A DNA stretch of 64,000 bases, from contig NZ_CADCST010000086.1 of assembly GCF_902804485.1 (NCBI RefSeq), forward strand, positions 1 to 64,000. The letters are read 5' to 3'. The notes under the pieces were generated by a model that did no database searches, was not told the origin of the DNA, and saw nothing but the letters and a program-made list of their open reading frames with translations. Source of the DNA: Flavobacterium collinsii. GTDB lineage: Bacteria; Bacteroidota; Bacteroidia; Flavobacteriales; Flavobacteriaceae. The position numbers and the translations under genes were made by a program. Of this stretch, positions 41,310 to 50,929 are shown in pieces (the stretch's first letter is position 1; the number at the start of each line of letters is the position of its first letter).

Positions 41310-44156
41310 TTAGAATTTAAAGCTCAATCTGGCAAAACCAAATCTCCCGTTCAATCCAAATTGTGATACTGCTCTGGAATAAGCAAACTGATTGGCGTTG
41401 CTTAAATCTGTACTTGGCGCAGGCGACAATGTTGGCGTTGTATTAGTAAAGGCAGGTGTTGCAGGATTGTTACGGTCCGGATAAACATCACCTATATTAT
41501 TAAAACCAACTGTGAATCTGAATTTCTCGTTAATCTGATATCCAAAAGACAAATCGGTAACCAGCTTAGCGCTGTATTCAGGATGTTCGTAAACAGAAGA
41601 GGATCCGTCTAAATTTACATCAGTCGCTCCCGGGTCTGTCACCGCTCCGAAATAACTGTTTCTCAAATAAATGTCCAGTTTTTTGATACTAAACGTAGTC
41701 ATCAAATTGGCTTTCAATTTTGGAATGGCTTCTTCTAAATAAATTCGGCTTGACTCCGGAAAGAATGAATATTTAAAAGGCTCTCCACCTGCATTGATAA
41801 TGGATTGAGGAACATTTAATTCTCCAACTCTTTTGGTTGTATTGTAGCTCAATGCAAAATCATTTCTGATCGTGAAATCCGGAATAACATTGTATTTATG
41901 CGAAATTACAACATCAATACCTTTGGTCTCGGAGTTGATTCCGTTTGTCCAGAACGAAGCTCTTTCCACACCTTTTAAGTCAAATGCCTGTTGAAATAAG
42001 GTTAGAGCATCTTTTTGCTCCGGTGATGTTACTCCATTTATCTGTGCATCTGTTGGCCTGGCATACTGTCCTGTAAGCACCACTCTGTCATCGATTCTGG
42101 TAAAATAAGCATCTGTTGCAATGGTAATGTTTGCTTCAGGAATTTTGAATGTAAATCCAGTACTGATACTTTTTGATCTCTCCGCTTTTAAGTTTTCAAC
42201 TCCAATACTTTTGGCCGCTTGTGAATCGTTTGTAAAGTAACCCACCTGATAAGGAGAACCGTTTATGAACTGAGTTGAACTGCTTTCGAAATATTTTTGC
42301 TGTAAGGAAGGGGCTCTAAAACCTGTTTGTCCTGAAATCCTCCAGTTGATATTGTCTGTTAATTTCAAAAGAGACGCCAGTTTAAAGGTAACTGTACTTC
42401 CAAAATCAGAATAGTTCTCGTAACGCGCTGCTCCGTTTAGAAGCCAGTTTTCTGTTGCATTTAATTCTAAATCTACATAAGCTGCGCCACTTTTTCTGTC
42501 TTTAACTTTAGCATCTGAAGGCTGAAACCCCGAAAATCCTTGTGCTCCGGCTCCACGCTTATTCCCAAAAAAGTCGGTTACTATTAAAGGTGAATTGCTT
42601 GGTAAAATTCCCGGAACCAAATTTCCGTTGGTATCATACAGTCCGTAAGAAGCTTCTTCTCCTTGTTGAATCTGATACTTTTCATATCTGAATTCTCCAC
42701 CAAAGGCAACGTTTAGTCCATTTAAAACATCGTACTTTTTACTTAAATCCAAGTTGGTTGTACTTTGCAAAAACGAAACTTTACCGGCATAAAAACTTGA
42801 AGCCGAATTTGTCCCCAAAGTAGCATTAATAGTATTGTTCACATCATATTTAAAAGAGTTTGTTCCAAGGTTTGTACTGATATCTGTATCAAAACCAAAT
42901 AATTCTGTAGTAGCTCCAACCGCCGCAGAAGCGTCTAAGATCGAAGATTCTATTTCTGGTAAAAATCCGTTTTGATACACCTGCGTAAAAGTTCCTGAAC
43001 CGTTTGGAAGTCTGTTAAAAGCATACGATCTACCATTTCTATAAGACAAACCTCCAAATGAATATAGAGATGTTGTTTCTGTTAACGGATACTTTGTATT
43101 GTAATATAATTGTCCAGATGCTAATTCAGACTGACCTACACTCATATTATAGTCGCTTCTTTCCTGACCTCTGTACGCCAACTCATTGTTGGTTACATCA
43201 AAATTCAAAGCAGTTTGCATTTGCGCAATAGTACCTGCCGAAGCAATTGCATTTTGCTGTGCCGGTGTAAAGTAACCCACCTGTGGTGCATACTGTTTCA
43301 GCGAATTCAAAATTTGCGCTGAATTTGGGGTATTATTAATATTACTGAAAAATGAATTAATGTTCACACCGTTCTGAGCTGCTCTGTTCTCGACAGCATT
43401 GTAGGCATTAAAAATTGCGTTGCTTCTAATTCCTGCGCGGCTTGTTGCCTGTCTGGTCACAGCGCTACCGGTAACATTAAGGAAACTCCCTGCTTTACCC
43501 AAAGAGGTTCCGTAATTTAAATCAACTTGTAAATTCTGACCATCAGCTCCTCCTTTAAAATTATTCGATCCCGAAGATAAGTTGGTACCATATTGTATAT
43601 CTCCTGAAAGATAATTGGCATTCTTTTTCAATACGATATTAATAACTCCCGCAATCGCATCCGAACCATACTGAGCCGCTGCACCATCACGCAAAACCTC
43701 GATTCTTTCAATAGCAAATGAAGGTATGGCATTTAAATCTGTTCCTACAGACCCTCTTCCCGGTGAACCGTTAATGTTGACTAACGAACTTGTATGTCTT
43801 CGTTTCCCATTTACCAAAATCAAAACCTGATCCGGCCCTAAACCTCTTAGCTGCGCAGGGTCAACATGGTCTGTTGCATCTGCGGTGGAAGTTGCATTAC
43901 TGGTAAAAGAAGGTGCCACATAATTTAAAATTTGGGTTACACTGGTTTGTGGTGCTCCTTTTGTTATTTCTGAAATATTAAAAACGTCAACCGGAACCGG
44001 TACATCTGTTTTTACTCTGTTTTTGCTGCGTGACCCTACAATGGTCACTTCGGTCAATTCATTATTTTTTAAACTGTCCTGTTCTTTTTTATTCTCCTGC
44101 GCATAAATGCCCGAAAAGGTCAAAAGACTTAAAGCTACTACTACATTCTTTTTCAT
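41310..44156 (-). CDS. TonB-dependent receptor under Met/Cys leader control
   Basis: This 948-residue receptor has a signal peptide ([19 protein letters not shown]), a plug (about 36-165; [66 protein letters not shown]) and a large barrel ending in FARLSFKF. The NGKRRH...[13 protein letters not shown] plug is that of a widespread Bacteroidota/Proteobacteria receptor class of broad or unknown substrates. There is no SusD partner. A short Met/Cys leader with terminator precedes it, so the cargo may be a source of methionine, cysteine or another sulfur compound. Cobalamin is an alternative, though its receptors are normally under a cobalamin riboswitch. Confidence 0.85.
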   Translation of the reverse strand: MKKNVVVALSLLTFSGIYAQENKKEQDSLKNNELTEVTIVGSRSKNRVKTDVPVPVDVFNISEITKGAPQTSVTQILNYVAPSFTSNATSTADATDHVDPAQLRGLGPDQVLILVNGKRRHTSSLVNINGSPGRGSVGTDLNAIPSFAIERIEVLRDGAAAQYGSDAIAGVINIVLKKNANYLSGDIQYGTNLSSGSNNFKGGADGQNLQVDLNYGTSLGKAGSFLNVTGSAVTRQATSRAGIRSNAIFNAYNAVENRAAQNGVNINSFFSNINNTPNSAQILNSLKQYAPQVGYFTPAQQNAIASAGTIAQMQTALNFDVTNNELAYRGQERSDYNMSVGQSELASGQLYYNTKYPLTETTSLYSFGGLSYRNGRSYAFNRLPNGSGTFTQVYQNGFLPEIESSILDASAAVGATTELFGFDTDISTNLGTNSFKYDVNNTINATLGTNSASSFYAGKVSFLQSTTNLDLSKKYDVLNGLNVAFGGEFRYEKYQIQQGEEASYGLYDTNGNLVPGILPSNSPLIVTDFFGNKRGAGAQGFSGFQPSDAKVKDRKSGAAYVDLELNATENWLLNGAARYENYSDFGSTVTFKLASLLKLTDNINWRISGQTGFRAPSLQQKYFESSSTQFINGSPYQVGYFTNDSQAAKSIGVENLKAERSKSISTGFTFKIPEANITIATDAYFTRIDDRVVLTGQYARPTDAQINGVTSPEQKDALTLFQQAFDLKGVERASFWTNGINSETKGIDVVISHKYNVIPDFTIRNDFALSYNTTKRVGELNVPQSIINAGGEPFKYSFFPESSRIYLEEAIPKLKANLMTTFSIKKLDIYLRNSYFGAVTDPGATDVNLDGSSSVYEHPEYSAKLVTDLSFGYQINEKFRFTVGFNNIGDVYPDRNNPATPAFTNTTPTLSPAPSTDLSNANQFAYSRAVSQFGLNGRFGFARLSFKF

Positions 44157-44224
44157 TACTTTTTTCTGGTTTTATATTGTTTTCTGACTTAAAAAGTGAT
44201 TTACAATCCGGTTTCTTTTTGGAA

Positions 44225-44253
44225 CAAAAAAACCCCTGCGAGCGGCAGAGGTT
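44225..44253 (-). terminator. Attenuator terminator before the 948-residue receptor
   Basis: On the minus strand AACCTCTGC (44253-44245) pairs with GCAGGGGTT (44239-44231, one U-G) over five bases, then TTTTT. CTCTGC of the first arm can pair instead with GCAGAG (44296-44291) inside the leader frame. Confidence 0.82.
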
Positions 44254-44278
44254 CTATATGTATATTTCTTTAAAAAAA

Positions 44279-44344
44279 CTACAACAGTGTCTCTGCGGAA
44301 GGCTCCGGCATCATACATGACATATTGCAAATCGTTAATTTCAT
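44279..44344 (-). CDS. Met/Cys leader peptide (21 codons) of receptor gene
   Basis: ATG at 44344 to TAG (44281-44279) gives 21 residues: MKLTICNMSCMM then PEPSAETLL. Four Met and two Cys fall in the first twelve. GCAGAG, the antiterminator arm, lies in the later codons (Ala17-Glu18 region), where a ribosome at the stop would mask it and a ribosome stalled at the Met/Cys codons would expose it. The terminator follows 26 bases after the stop, and the receptor ATG is at 44156. A longer frame overlapping this one in another phase has no such features. Confidence 0.72.
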   Translation of the reverse strand: MKLTICNMSCMMPEPSAETLL

Positions 44345-44366
44345 TTTTTGTTTTATTTTGATGGGG

Positions 44367-44398
44367 CAAATTTGCGAACTATTTTTTAATCGACCAAA
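44367..44398 (-). promoter_or_regulatory. Probable promoter of the receptor leader
   Basis: On the minus strand TTTG (44398-44395), 20 bases, CAAATTTG (44374-44367), one mismatch to TAnnTTTG. The leader ATG is 23 bases downstream of the -7 box. Confidence 0.45.
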
Positions 44399-44486
44399 CA
44401 AAAACCAAAATAATTTCTATTACCCTATCAAAATAGTATGATATGTTAAATTTCTGCTTCTAAAATCAAAAAAATGAAAAGTTTAA

Positions 44487-44516
44487 TTTGCAAATCAAAA
44501 TGGTTTTATACCTTTG
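44487..44516 (+). promoter_or_regulatory. Promoter of metK
   Basis: TTTG (44487-44490), 18 bases, TACCTTTG (44509-44516) is a full match to the Bacteroidota consensus. Transcription starts just before the SAM-II aptamer. Confidence 0.8.
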
Positions 44517-44525
44517 CACGCGAAT

Positions 44526-44622
44526 ACAGAGGAAAAATTTGAACTGATTGCAACCTCTTCATAATGAAACGGTTCGTTATGGGTACTGAAACATAGATTT
44601 CGGTAGTAAAAAATGCTAAAGC
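44526..44622 (+). promoter_or_regulatory. SAM-II riboswitch with long loop, upstream of metK
   Basis: AGAGG (44528-44532) and CCTCT (44554-44558) form P1 around AATTTGAACTGATTGCAA, which matches the SAM-II loop (AUUUg...UUGCA). The distal TAAAAAATGCTAAAG (44607-44621) matches the conserved ...AAANGCUAAA end that forms the pseudoknot. Two extra hairpins sit in the connecting loop: CATAATGAA/TTCGTTATG (44560-44581) and TACTGAAA/TTTCGGTA (44584-44605). That is the long-loop variant reported for Bacteroidota. GCTAAAG is complementary to CTTTAGC at 44633-44639, which may be the expression platform. Confidence 0.78.
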
Positions 44623-44689
44623 AGAAATTCTCCTTTAGCCCTTTTTAGCAATTATTTTTTCTCGCTTAATTTTAATTTAATAAATTATT

Positions 44690-45940
44690 ATGGCTTATTT
44701 ATTTACGTCAGAATCTGTTAGTGAAGGGCATCCAGACAAAGTTGCAGATCAAATTTCGGATGCATTAATTGATAACTTTTTGGCATTTGATGCTGACTCA
44801 AAAGTAGCTTGTGAAACTCTGGTTACTACAGGTCAGGTAATTTTAGCTGGTGAAGTAAAATCGAATACTTATCTTGATGTGCAGCAAATTGCTCGCGAAG
44901 TAATCCGTAAAATTGGATATACTAAAAGCGAATATATGTTTGAGGCTAATTCTTGTGGAATTCTTTCGGCAATTCATGAGCAATCAGCAGATATTAATCA
45001 AGGGGTAGACAGAGCTAAGCCAGAAGAGCAAGGTGCTGGAGATCAAGGAATGATGTTTGGTTACGCTACAAACGAAACCGAAAACTTCATGCCATTGGCA
45101 CTTGATTTGTCTCATAAATTATTACAAGAGTTAGCTATCTTAAGACGAGAAAATAAGGAAATCACTTATTTACGCCCTGATGCTAAATCACAGGTAACTT
45201 TAGAATATAGTGACGATAATAAACCAACTCGTATTGATGCGATTGTAATCTCAACTCAACACGATGATTTTGACGAAGAAGCTACCATGCTTGCTAAGAT
45301 CAAAAAAGATATTATCGAAATTTTGATTCCAAGAATCATTGCTAAAAATCCAGCGCACGCGCACTTATTCAATGATAAAATCAACTACCACATTAATCCA
45401 ACAGGAAAATTCGTTATTGGAGGACCTCACGGAGATACTGGTTTAACAGGAAGAAAAATTATCGTGGATACTTACGGTGGAAAAGGTGCTCACGGTGGTG
45501 GTGCATTCTCAGGAAAAGATCCAAGTAAAGTAGACAGAAGTGCTGCTTATGCAACACGTCATATCGCTAAAAACTTAGTAGCAGCAGGTGTTGCTGACGA
45601 GATTTTAGTACAGGTTTCTTATGCAATTGGTGTTGCTGAGCCAATGGGTATTTTTATTGATACTTACGGAACTTCTAAAGTAAACTTAACTAACGGTGAA
45701 ATCGCTAAAAAAGTGGAAGCTATTTTTGATATGCGTCCTTACTTTATCGAACAACGTTTGAAATTAAGAAACCCTATTTATAGCGAAACTGCGGCTTACG
45801 GACACATGGGACGTAAACCAGAAACTGTAACTAAAACTTTCTCTGCTCCGGGCGGAAACGAAAAAACAGTTACTGTGGAATTGTTTACTTGGGAAAAACT
45901 TGATTTCGTTGATCAGGTAAAAGCTGCTTTCGGATTATAG
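44690..45940 (+). CDS. metK: S-adenosylmethionine synthetase MetK
   Basis: The 416-residue enzyme has [20 protein letters not shown] (ATP and Mg site), [12 protein letters not shown] and [20 protein letters not shown], the two MAT signatures, and [21 protein letters not shown]. It makes SAM from methionine and ATP, the ligand of the three riboswitches in this region. It has its own promoter, a SAM-II leader and a terminator. Codon use is of the highly expressed type. Confidence 0.97.
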   Translation: MAYLFTSESVSEGHPDKVADQISDALIDNFLAFDADSKVACETLVTTGQVILAGEVKSNTYLDVQQIAREVIRKIGYTKSEYMFEANSCGILSAIHEQSADINQGVDRAKPEEQGAGDQGMMFGYATNETENFMPLALDLSHKLLQELAILRRENKEITYLRPDAKSQVTLEYSDDNKPTRIDAIVISTQHDDFDEEATMLAKIKKDIIEILIPRIIAKNPAHAHLFNDKINYHINPTGKFVIGGPHGDTGLTGRKIIVDTYGGKGAHGGGAFSGKDPSKVDRSAAYATRHIAKNLVAAGVADEILVQVSYAIGVAEPMGIFIDTYGTSKVNLTNGEIAKKVEAIFDMRPYFIEQRLKLRNPIYSETAAYGHMGRKPETVTKTFSAPGGNEKTVTVELFTWEKLDFVDQVKAAFGL

Positions 45941-45981
45941 ATCTTAAATTATTAGACAACTATTTGTCTTAAGCATAAGAG

Positions 45982-46016
45982 AAACCGGTTTCTATTTTTA
46001 GAAATCGGTTTTTTTA
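45982..46016 (+). terminator. Terminator after metK
   Basis: AAACCGGTTTCT (45982-45993) pairs with AGAAATCGGTTT (46000-46011, one G-U), then a T run. Confidence 0.85.
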
Positions 46017-46062
46017 TTTTAATATCTGACGAGCTGTATCATTCGACAAAATCAATATTTTA

Positions 46063-46346
46063 ATTCAACGCAGATGAAACGGATTTACTTCGTAAAAACG
46101 CGGATGAAAACGGATTTTTTCTTGACTTCTTTACTGGAAGAAAATTCAAAAAAGTAGGTATACAATTTGAATTATAATCCAATCCGAAAATAGACATAAC
46201 AAAAAAAGGCTTTCTAAAATTTTAGAAAGCCTTTTGGTATTTTCAGCTAATTCGATAGTTTTCAAATAGTAAATCCGTTTTGATCCGCGTTTTTACGAAG
46301 TAAATCTGCATCATCAGCGACTAAAATTCAACACAAACACATATTT
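46063..46346. repeat. MITE-like intergenic element, copy 1
   Basis: The left arm AACGCAGATGAAACGGATTTACTTCG and the right arm ATCCGCGTTTTTACGAAGTAAATCTGC are inverted complements. The middle has a perfect palindrome AAAAGGCTTTCTAAAATTTTAGAAAGCCTTTT (46204-46235), probably a terminator. The right end CATCAGCGACTAAAATTCAACACAAACAC recurs at the end of copy 2 (49079-49282). No reading frame is present. From here to 46558 nothing else is seen. Confidence 0.7.
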
Positions 46347-46558
46347 TCTATCGCTTCCTTCAATTGATTATAACCAGTTGTTTCGTTGTTCGACCATTTA
46401 TTCCATCATTTGTACCACTTATTTAATTCTCACAAAATCATCTATAATAAGAAATTAAATTTACGCTTCTTCTGTAAGAAAAAAACAAAGTTTCTTAATA
46501 AAGCTTTACTAATCTTTGACTTATAAACGAAGATAATGAACAACAAAATTCATATAAT

Positions 46559-48934
46559 ATGAAAAAAGAAGAATTACCTTCGTACCAGATTCTCGCTGCA
46601 AGTGAGATAGAAAAAAAGATAGGCAAACTTCCACCACCATCCCGATTTTATATTTATGATGAAGACGAAGATGAAGATGACACAGAGAATCCAGACATGC
46701 TGTATTTTGACGGCGATGTCACTCTTTCTGAAAATCAGCTTAAAACCTTAAAAGAAAAAGATTATCATTTTAACATTGCAGTAAAAGGTAATCTTACCCT
46801 TGAAGGACATTTTCATACCGGCTGTAATAATTTATGGGTTACTGGTAACCTTTATTGCGACTCTCTTGCTAATACTGCATCTTTAAGAGTGAAAGGAAAA
46901 ATAACAGCCCGTTATTTTGTTTCTTTTTTAGCCGAAGACCATGAAGTATTGTGGACCACCTCTAAATTAAAGATTGAAACCCCATATGTCTTTTCGTGGT
47001 TTTACGATTTATCTAATATTAAATTAAATCGTGACGCCATTGTTTTTATCCTCTGCGACGGCTCAGATTATCAAAAAATGGCTTTTAAAAACCCTTGTTT
47101 TTTCTGGCATAGTGAAATTTTTGTCCTAAAGCCCGAATTATTATATCCGATTTACTATGGCGCTGTCGATGATTCTCCAATATGGAATTTTGACATGATA
47201 TCTCAAACACTGCAAAAAGACGAAAGCATCTTTATCGAGGGCTTTAATCCTGATTCCTTACTTCTTGAGGAACAAGCCAAAGAGTATACCCGTTTACAAC
47301 GCTCTAAAGAAGCTTTTGCTATACGCAAACAACAATTAGCATTATCACCCGCCTATTATGATCCATACTTCAGGGCAGGAATACTCCTTTTTAATACTGG
47401 AGCTTACGAGCAGGCAATCCCTTATTTAGATACTGCAGCCAATCTCTTTCCTGATAAATTTAAAAATTTAAGTAATCAAGCTGCCGATTTTACTGCCCTG
47501 GCAAGAATACGTCTTCGCCAATTAGATGAAGCGGTAAAATGGGCTGACTTTTCAATAGGCGATAAAAAGACAGATCGTGATAAAAATAAAGATGCTTATG
47601 ATTATTATAATGAAGAAGATAAACTGCATTTTTCGTATCGCGTACGCGCAGAAGCTTATCTCCTCAAAGGAGATTGGAACAAAGCAAAATCTGACTTAGA
47701 AACAGCGCTTGATATAATGCATGACCATAGTTCCTCAAATTGGCTGATGGGCTTGGTATTTCATCATTTTGGTGATGCACAGAATGCAAAAAAATACCAT
47801 GACCTGGCTAAAAAAACAAATAAAAGGTTTGAAGCAGATTATGACATAAATAACAGTTCCGATTTCTTTTATAAAGCTCCAACTAAAGTAAACTGGACAG
47901 ATGAGAACATTGAAGTAACCGAAATTGTTCAGGATGGTGCGTATTGGTTAGATTATTTAAAAAGAGAAGGATATGAAGAGTTTAATAAAGTTCCTAAGGA
48001 ATACAGAACTTTAGACTTTTGTATCAATGCTATAAAAATGATTCGCTCTGGTTATATTGTAAGTATTGCGAAGTATTTCCCAAAAGACCTGCTTGAAACT
48101 AATGAGCTTATCGAAGCTTTATTAGAACACAGCATCTGTAGCCTTAATTATGTTCCTAAAAAATGTATTACCAAAGAGCTGCTGCTTAAATCCAAAGGTG
48201 ATTTTCTTGATCCTAAATATATTCCTGCTGGGCTATGGGATCAGGAATTGTGTGATTGGGCGGTTACCGTTACCTCTGAACTAAATAAACTGCCCAAACA
48301 TTTATTAAATTACAATTTATGCCTAAAAGCCGTTCAGCACAAAACCCATTCTATTGAGAATGTTCCGGACCAATATCGTGATGAACACATGTATTTAACA
48401 GCTTTGGCCTATAGCTATCAAAAAAGCCATTATATCCCATCACTATACTACAGTTCCGAAATGATCTGCAAAGCGATAGATATTAACCCTATGGCTATTG
48501 ATCGAATTTCCGGAAAATACATTAATGAGCATGTATTTAATCATGCTAAAAACAGTATCGATCCTGATATATTTGCTCAATTAGCCCGTAAGCATAGTAC
48601 GAATTTTAGGGAACATATCAATCACCCAAGATTAGCAGATGCTTGCTGGGCTGTGTTTTGGGATGAAAAATTACTGTTGTCTGAAATTGTCCAAAAATAT
48701 ACGGGTATATCTGGTTCAGATATACCTAAAGAAAAATATACACAAGCCATTGCTGATGCATTTTTAAAACATCATCCTTATGAATTGATGTATGTTCCCA
48801 AAAAATTTATCTCGGCAGAAATAGCCAAAGAAGTTTTAAAGAAACGCGATTTTACAGAAAATTTTCCAAGAATCGGTGATTTTTCTAAAAGTGTACGAAA
48901 AGTTATTCGAAGTTATTCTGATTCAAATAAATAA
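46559..48934 (+). CDS. Large repeat protein of unknown function
   Basis: The 791 residues show three parts. Residues about 30-215 begin with a very acidic run (YDEDEDEDDTEN) and continue with a beta-rich, bactofilin-like stretch (FNIAVKGNLTLEGHF, LWVTGNLYCDSL, SLRVKGKITARYF). Residues about 240-435 are TPR-like helices (AYYDPYFRAGILLFNTGAYEQAIPYLDTA, ALDIMHDHSSSNWLMGLVFHHFGDAQNAKKYH). Residues about 455-780 are a degenerate 30-residue repeat ending in VPKK/VPDQ/IPS (VPKEYRTLDFCINAIK, VPKKCITKELLLKSK, VPDQYRDEHMYLTALA, VPKKFISAEIAKEVL), like DUF4116. No signal peptide, so it is probably cytoplasmic. The function is unknown. It is monocistronic between two copies of an intergenic element. Confidence 0.75.
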   Translation: MKKEELPSYQILAASEIEKKIGKLPPPSRFYIYDEDEDEDDTENPDMLYFDGDVTLSENQLKTLKEKDYHFNIAVKGNLTLEGHFHTGCNNLWVTGNLYCDSLANTASLRVKGKITARYFVSFLAEDHEVLWTTSKLKIETPYVFSWFYDLSNIKLNRDAIVFILCDGSDYQKMAFKNPCFFWHSEIFVLKPELLYPIYYGAVDDSPIWNFDMISQTLQKDESIFIEGFNPDSLLLEEQAKEYTRLQRSKEAFAIRKQQLALSPAYYDPYFRAGILLFNTGAYEQAIPYLDTAANLFPDKFKNLSNQAADFTALARIRLRQLDEAVKWADFSIGDKKTDRDKNKDAYDYYNEEDKLHFSYRVRAEAYLLKGDWNKAKSDLETALDIMHDHSSSNWLMGLVFHHFGDAQNAKKYHDLAKKTNKRFEADYDINNSSDFFYKAPTKVNWTDENIEVTEIVQDGAYWLDYLKREGYEEFNKVPKEYRTLDFCINAIKMIRSGYIVSIAKYFPKDLLETNELIEALLEHSICSLNYVPKKCITKELLLKSKGDFLDPKYIPAGLWDQELCDWAVTVTSELNKLPKHLLNYNLCLKAVQHKTHSIENVPDQYRDEHMYLTALAYSYQKSHYIPSLYYSSEMICKAIDINPMAIDRISGKYINEHVFNHAKNSIDPDIFAQLARKHSTNFREHINHPRLADACWAVFWDEKLLLSEIVQKYTGISGSDIPKEKYTQAIADAFLKHHPYELMYVPKKFISAEIAKEVLKKRDFTENFPRIGDFSKSVRKVIRSYSDSNK

Positions 48935-48995
48935 AACAATACTAACAACAACAACTCTATCGAAGTAAAAAAGGCTAATAACTCAGATCTAAACA

Positions 48996-49032
48996 AAAAG
49001 AGGCTGTCTATTCATTTTAGACAGCCTCTTTT
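48996..49032 (+). terminator. Terminator after the repeat-protein gene
   Basis: Perfect 15-base arms AAAAGAGGCTGTCTA and complement with a seven-base loop, then TT. Confidence 0.85.
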
Positions 49033-49078
49033 TTAATTGAATATGGTCGTTTTCTAATGTTTAAATCTGTGCGTTATT

Positions 49079-49282
49079 TCAACGCGGATGAAACAGATTC
49101 GCTATCGCGAAAGCACGGATAAAAACAGAATTTTTTTCCTGATTTATTAGTTGCTAAAAATCCCTGAAAGCTTTTACATTCCATAAATCGATAGTAATCT
49201 AATTCAATCTGTTTTTTTTCAGCGTTTTTACGAAGTAAATCTGCGTCATCAGCGTCTAAAATTCAACACAAACCACTATTTT
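49079..49282. repeat. MITE-like intergenic element, copy 2
   Basis: It opens with CAACGCGGATGAAACAGATTCG and closes with TTTTTACGAAGTAAATCTGC, GTCATCAGCG and TAAAATTCAACACAAAC, the same ends as copy 1 at 46063-46346, with a divergent middle. It runs up to the stop codon of the peptidase gene. Confidence 0.7.
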
Positions 49283-50749
49283 CTAACGCTCTAATTGTAC
49301 GTTTGGCAAGGTCTTAGGACGACCTGCATCATTCGATAAAATCCAGCCTGTACGGTAGATCCATTCGGTCATTTTGTGCAGTTTCACGAAGTCAATGTTT
49401 TCAGACTCGTCCATCGGTGTATGATACTGACTGTGTAAAACACTGGTATAAAAAACAGACGGAATTCCTTTTCTGGCATAAGGCAAATGATCAGAGCGAA
49501 AATAAAAATACTCCGGATGTTCCGGTCTGTCCCAAAGTTTGTCTAAATCAAATTTAGGCCCTTCATCGTTTGCTTTTTTAGCAATAGCAACTAAATCTGA
49601 AGAATTTTCGTGGGGAGAACTGGACCCTAAAAGAGCCGCCTGATTGACATTGTTTCTTCCAATCATATCTCCGTTTAATACCGCTACAATGTCTTTCTCT
49701 GGAACGGTAGGATGCGAGGCATACCATCTTGAACCTAACAAACCACGCTCTTCTGAACCATGGAAAACAAACAGGGAAGTTCTTTTTCCAGGCTGCTTTT
49801 TATAGGCTCTTGCAATGGCCAGCATGGCAACACAAGTACTCGCATTATCATCGGCTCCGTTGTAAATAGAATCCTGTCCGTACTTTTGTCTTACTCCATC
49901 GTGATCCTGATGTCCGCTAAAAAGAACATATTCATTTTTTAATTTTGGATCAGTTCCTTCAATTTTACCAACAACATTCACTGAAGGATATTTATACGTT
50001 TCTGAAATTACTTCTGTCGACAAAAAATCTTTGGTACTTTTTAAATATTCCAATTGGTCGTTGTGCACCCAAAAAACGGGCATTGTACCTCCAATTTTAT
50101 CACGGAAACCTTCAATTCCATAAATCCCTCTTGTCATTTGCGGTTCCACCTGAGACCAGCTTTGCTCTGCCAATTCATCGGCGACCATAATAAGGGCTGT
50201 TGCTCCCTTTTTGACTACAAGATCGTAATATTTGTTTCGAACCAGACCCGGATAACGTCTGTCAAAAAGCGAAATATCGTCTGCGATTCCTTCTTTGGAT
50301 GCTAATAATACAACTGCTTTCCCTTTGATATCGGCTTTTTCAATTTCTTCTTTTGTAGCCGCACCCAAATAAAGCAATGGTGCATCTAGTTTAATGTTCG
50401 TGGTTTCCGCTACTAAAACATCTTTCCACAACTTGTATTCTTTTTGTCCAATTTTAAATTTTGTATTCGGAGTCACCTGATGCCTGTACAAATCAAAAAA
50501 CTGAAAATAGGTTCCATCATCACCTGCAGGAGCCATTCCTGCTTCTTTGGCTTTATTAGCCAACCACATTGATACTTTTAATTCATCTAAAGTTCCTGCT
50601 TCACGACCATTAAAGTGATCACCAGCCATTTGGTACATATCGGTTTTGAGGTCTTTATCTGTAATTGCTGAAACTAAAGGTTTTTTAATCGCCTGCGAAA
50701 AAACTACTCCTCCGTAAGCCATTAAAACGAGGATCATTTTATTTTTCAT
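49283..50749 (-). CDS. Secreted M28 family zinc aminopeptidase
   Basis: The 488-residue protein has a signal peptide (MKNKMILVLMAYGGVVFSQ), a protease-associated-like insert (about 95-240) and an M28 domain (about 245-470). Candidate zinc ligands and catalytic residues are His and Asp in SGHQDHDG, Asp in NGADDNAS, Glu-Glu in FHGSEERGLLGS, Asp in LNGDMIGR and His in HSQYHTPMDE. It should remove N-terminal residues from peptides in the periplasm or outside. It has no operon partners. Confidence 0.88.
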   Translation of the reverse strand: MKNKMILVLMAYGGVVFSQAIKKPLVSAITDKDLKTDMYQMAGDHFNGREAGTLDELKVSMWLANKAKEAGMAPAGDDGTYFQFFDLYRHQVTPNTKFKIGQKEYKLWKDVLVAETTNIKLDAPLLYLGAATKEEIEKADIKGKAVVLLASKEGIADDISLFDRRYPGLVRNKYYDLVVKKGATALIMVADELAEQSWSQVEPQMTRGIYGIEGFRDKIGGTMPVFWVHNDQLEYLKSTKDFLSTEVISETYKYPSVNVVGKIEGTDPKLKNEYVLFSGHQDHDGVRQKYGQDSIYNGADDNASTCVAMLAIARAYKKQPGKRTSLFVFHGSEERGLLGSRWYASHPTVPEKDIVAVLNGDMIGRNNVNQAALLGSSSPHENSSDLVAIAKKANDEGPKFDLDKLWDRPEHPEYFYFRSDHLPYARKGIPSVFYTSVLHSQYHTPMDESENIDFVKLHKMTEWIYRTGWILSNDAGRPKTLPNVQLER

Positions 50750-50929
50750 ACGTTTTAAATTTAGTATTCCAAACTTAGTGATTTAAAGAGAAAAAAACAC
50801 TTCTCAGGCTCTGAAACATTGCTGAAATACAAAATCAGCAAAATGCCGGCATCCTTTTTTTAGCATTGTCATTTTTATTTGTTTATCTCTTACAATTCAC
50901 CTTACTTTGTACAAAATATCTGATAAAAA

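Noticed and set aside
44172..44369. 65-codon frame on the minus strand overlapping the Met/Cys leader
   Set aside because: It runs in another phase through the terminator hairpin. The 21-codon frame with Met/Cys codons and attenuator fits better.
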